Positions 6,397-6,782 of a stretch of 6,782 nucleotides of DNA are shown here, one piece after another. The translations under genes were made by a program, and so were the position numbers. The notes under the pieces were generated by a model, which saw only the letters and a list, made by a program, of their open reading frames with translations, had not been told where the DNA came from and ran no database searches. The stretch covers positions 1 through 6,782 of the forward strand of contig CANNLO010000262.1 of NCBI GenBank assembly GCA_947505055.1, written 5' to 3'. The stretch is from Methylococcaceae bacterium. Lineage in GTDB: Bacteria; Pseudomonadota; Gammaproteobacteria; Methylococcales; Methylomonadaceae. Each line of letters starts with the position of its first letter. Within the stretch, counting starts at the first letter, position 1.

Positions 6397-6611
6397 CATC
6401 CTTTCATTTAACGTACAATATCTTATTTTTTCAGTCATTTATTGATATATCTTGATCGTATTAAGTTATGGATTACTTCCACTTTGGGTCGAAAGCAACA
6501 GAACAGCATTAGTTAGTAAACGTCCGTTTTACGATCAAAGCGAATGATCTAGATGTCTATTTCCAAACTTTTTTTAATATTATTTGGTTCTTAAATGTCC
6601 TTTATATCTAG
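6397..6611. other. Non-coding downstream region
   Basis: I see no gene in this AT-rich stretch. No hairpin followed by a T-run is present, so where the operon transcript ends is unclear. It contains a repeat remnant (6473-6495), a loose nine-base inverted repeat (6452-6460 and 6530-6538) and a tandem TCTAG TCTAG (6607-6616) at the edge of the GC-rich palindrome. Confidence 0.6.
6473..6495 (+). repeat. Short repeat remnant, inverted relative to 211-233
   Basis: This segment matches the reverse complement of 211-233 at 17 of 23 ungapped positions, sharing TTACTTC at one end and a CTTT...GG core. The phrase CTTTGGGTCGAAAGC resembles a dispersed intergenic repeat I recall from gammaproteobacteria; this is unverified memory. 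The two copies lie on opposite sides of the operon and may be host sequence present before insertion, or unrelated decayed copies. Confidence 0.35.
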
Positions 6612-6685
6612 TCTAGGGACGTTGCGGCTGCGCCGCCGTCCGCCGCTGACGCGTGCGCGCCGCGACGCCACCGCCACGTCCTAGA
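6612..6685. repeat. GC-rich imperfect palindrome, long hairpin potential
   Basis: TCTAGG(G)ACGT at 6612-6622 is mirrored by ACGTCCTAGA at 6676-6685 with one bulged G. Inside, bases 6624-6627/6671-6674, 6630-6632/6666-6668 and 6634-6636/6662-6664 also pair, separated by mismatches. The central 53 bases (6623-6675) contain only eight A or T in otherwise AT-rich surroundings. A smaller perfect hairpin, GCGGC-TGC-GCCGC (6624-6636), is nested on the left. No T-run follows on either strand, so it is not a standard terminator. It could be a small non-autonomous element, a REP-like sequence, a structured RNA or a protein-binding site. Confidence 0.6.
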
Positions 6686-6782
6686 ATGGCACAGGAAAGG
6701 AATCGTTTTCACTAGGCAAATACCTAAAAAATATCATCGGTGTATTAGCTTCTGTGATGTATAGACTATCTCTTGCAGCTTC
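6681..6782 (-). CDS. Possible C-terminal end of a minus-strand gene (partial)
   Basis: One minus-strand frame is open from the right edge of the window to a TAG at 6681-6683, giving 33 residues that include FRYLPSEND and end in PVPF. An open stretch this short can occur by chance, and I recognise no family. If real, its stop codon sits inside the outer arm of the GC-rich palindrome, and the gene converges on the R-M operon. Confidence 0.2.
   Translation of the reverse strand, partial: EAARDSLYITEANTPMIFFRYLPSENDSFPVPF

Noticed and set aside
6452..6538. Nine-base inverted repeat TTGATCGTA / TACGATCAA separated by 69 bases
   Set aside because: A match this short at this distance is fairly likely by chance in a few hundred bases, and nothing else supports a function.
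6563..6587. CCAAA...TTTGG inverted repeat around a T7 run as operon terminator
   Set aside because: The stem is only five AT-rich pairs and the T-run lies in the loop, not after the stem, on either strand.
1..6782. Inferring the recognition site from the frequency of GACGC/GCGTC
   Set aside because: I count nine sites, somewhat under the roughly thirteen expected for equal base use, but the DNA is AT-rich and one window is too short to show avoidance.

Overview
The window is AT-rich bacterial DNA that most resembles a gammaproteobacterium, possibly marine. It carries the 3' end of a tRNA gene, a complete four-gene restriction-modification operon on the + strand (about 391-6396), and non-coding flanks. 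The host assignment is an inference from base composition, from the CCA-encoding tRNA with its GNRA-capped intrinsic terminator, and from short remnants resembling a dispersed intergenic repeat that I recall from gammaproteobacteria. The species cannot be named from the sequence.

Layout. Positions 1-29 are the T-arm, acceptor strand and CCA of a + strand tRNA, followed by a strong intrinsic terminator (36-69). Positions 70-327 hold no convincing gene. They contain a degenerate, relatively GC-rich repeat remnant (about 130-237) and then promoter-like sequences (244-272 and 306-311). A perfect dyad (337-353) lies between the promoters and the preferred start of the first gene. The four genes are a cytosine-C5 DNA methyltransferase (391-1692), a second, different cytosine-C5 methyltransferase (1689-2699, TTG start overlapping the previous stop), an McrB-like AAA+ NTPase (2702-4474) and an McrC/DUF2357-type PD-(D/E)XK nuclease (4516-6396). 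The first three genes are tightly packed. The nuclease gene is set off by a 41-base gap containing a second perfect dyad (4484-4501) and a strong ribosome binding site. Positions 6397-6782 hold a second short repeat remnant, a striking GC-rich imperfect palindrome (6612-6685), and possibly the tail of a minus-strand gene.

How the genes work together. Two C5 methyltransferases with an McrB-like and an McrC-like subunit is the architecture of the LlaJI family, known from Lactococcus lactis with a relative in Helicobacter pylori. There the two methyltransferases protect the two strands of an asymmetric site, and the McrB-like protein (R1) recognises the unmodified site and drives the nuclease (R2). 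This differs from classical McrBC, which cuts methylated DNA and has no partner methyltransferase. The operon order, protection before restriction, fits safe establishment in a new host. Its position beside a tRNA 3' end fits a horizontally acquired defence cassette, but no integrase or duplicated tRNA end is visible. The family is known, so the system is not new in kind. The less explained parts are its DNA specificity, the two dyads, the GC-rich palindrome and the boundaries.
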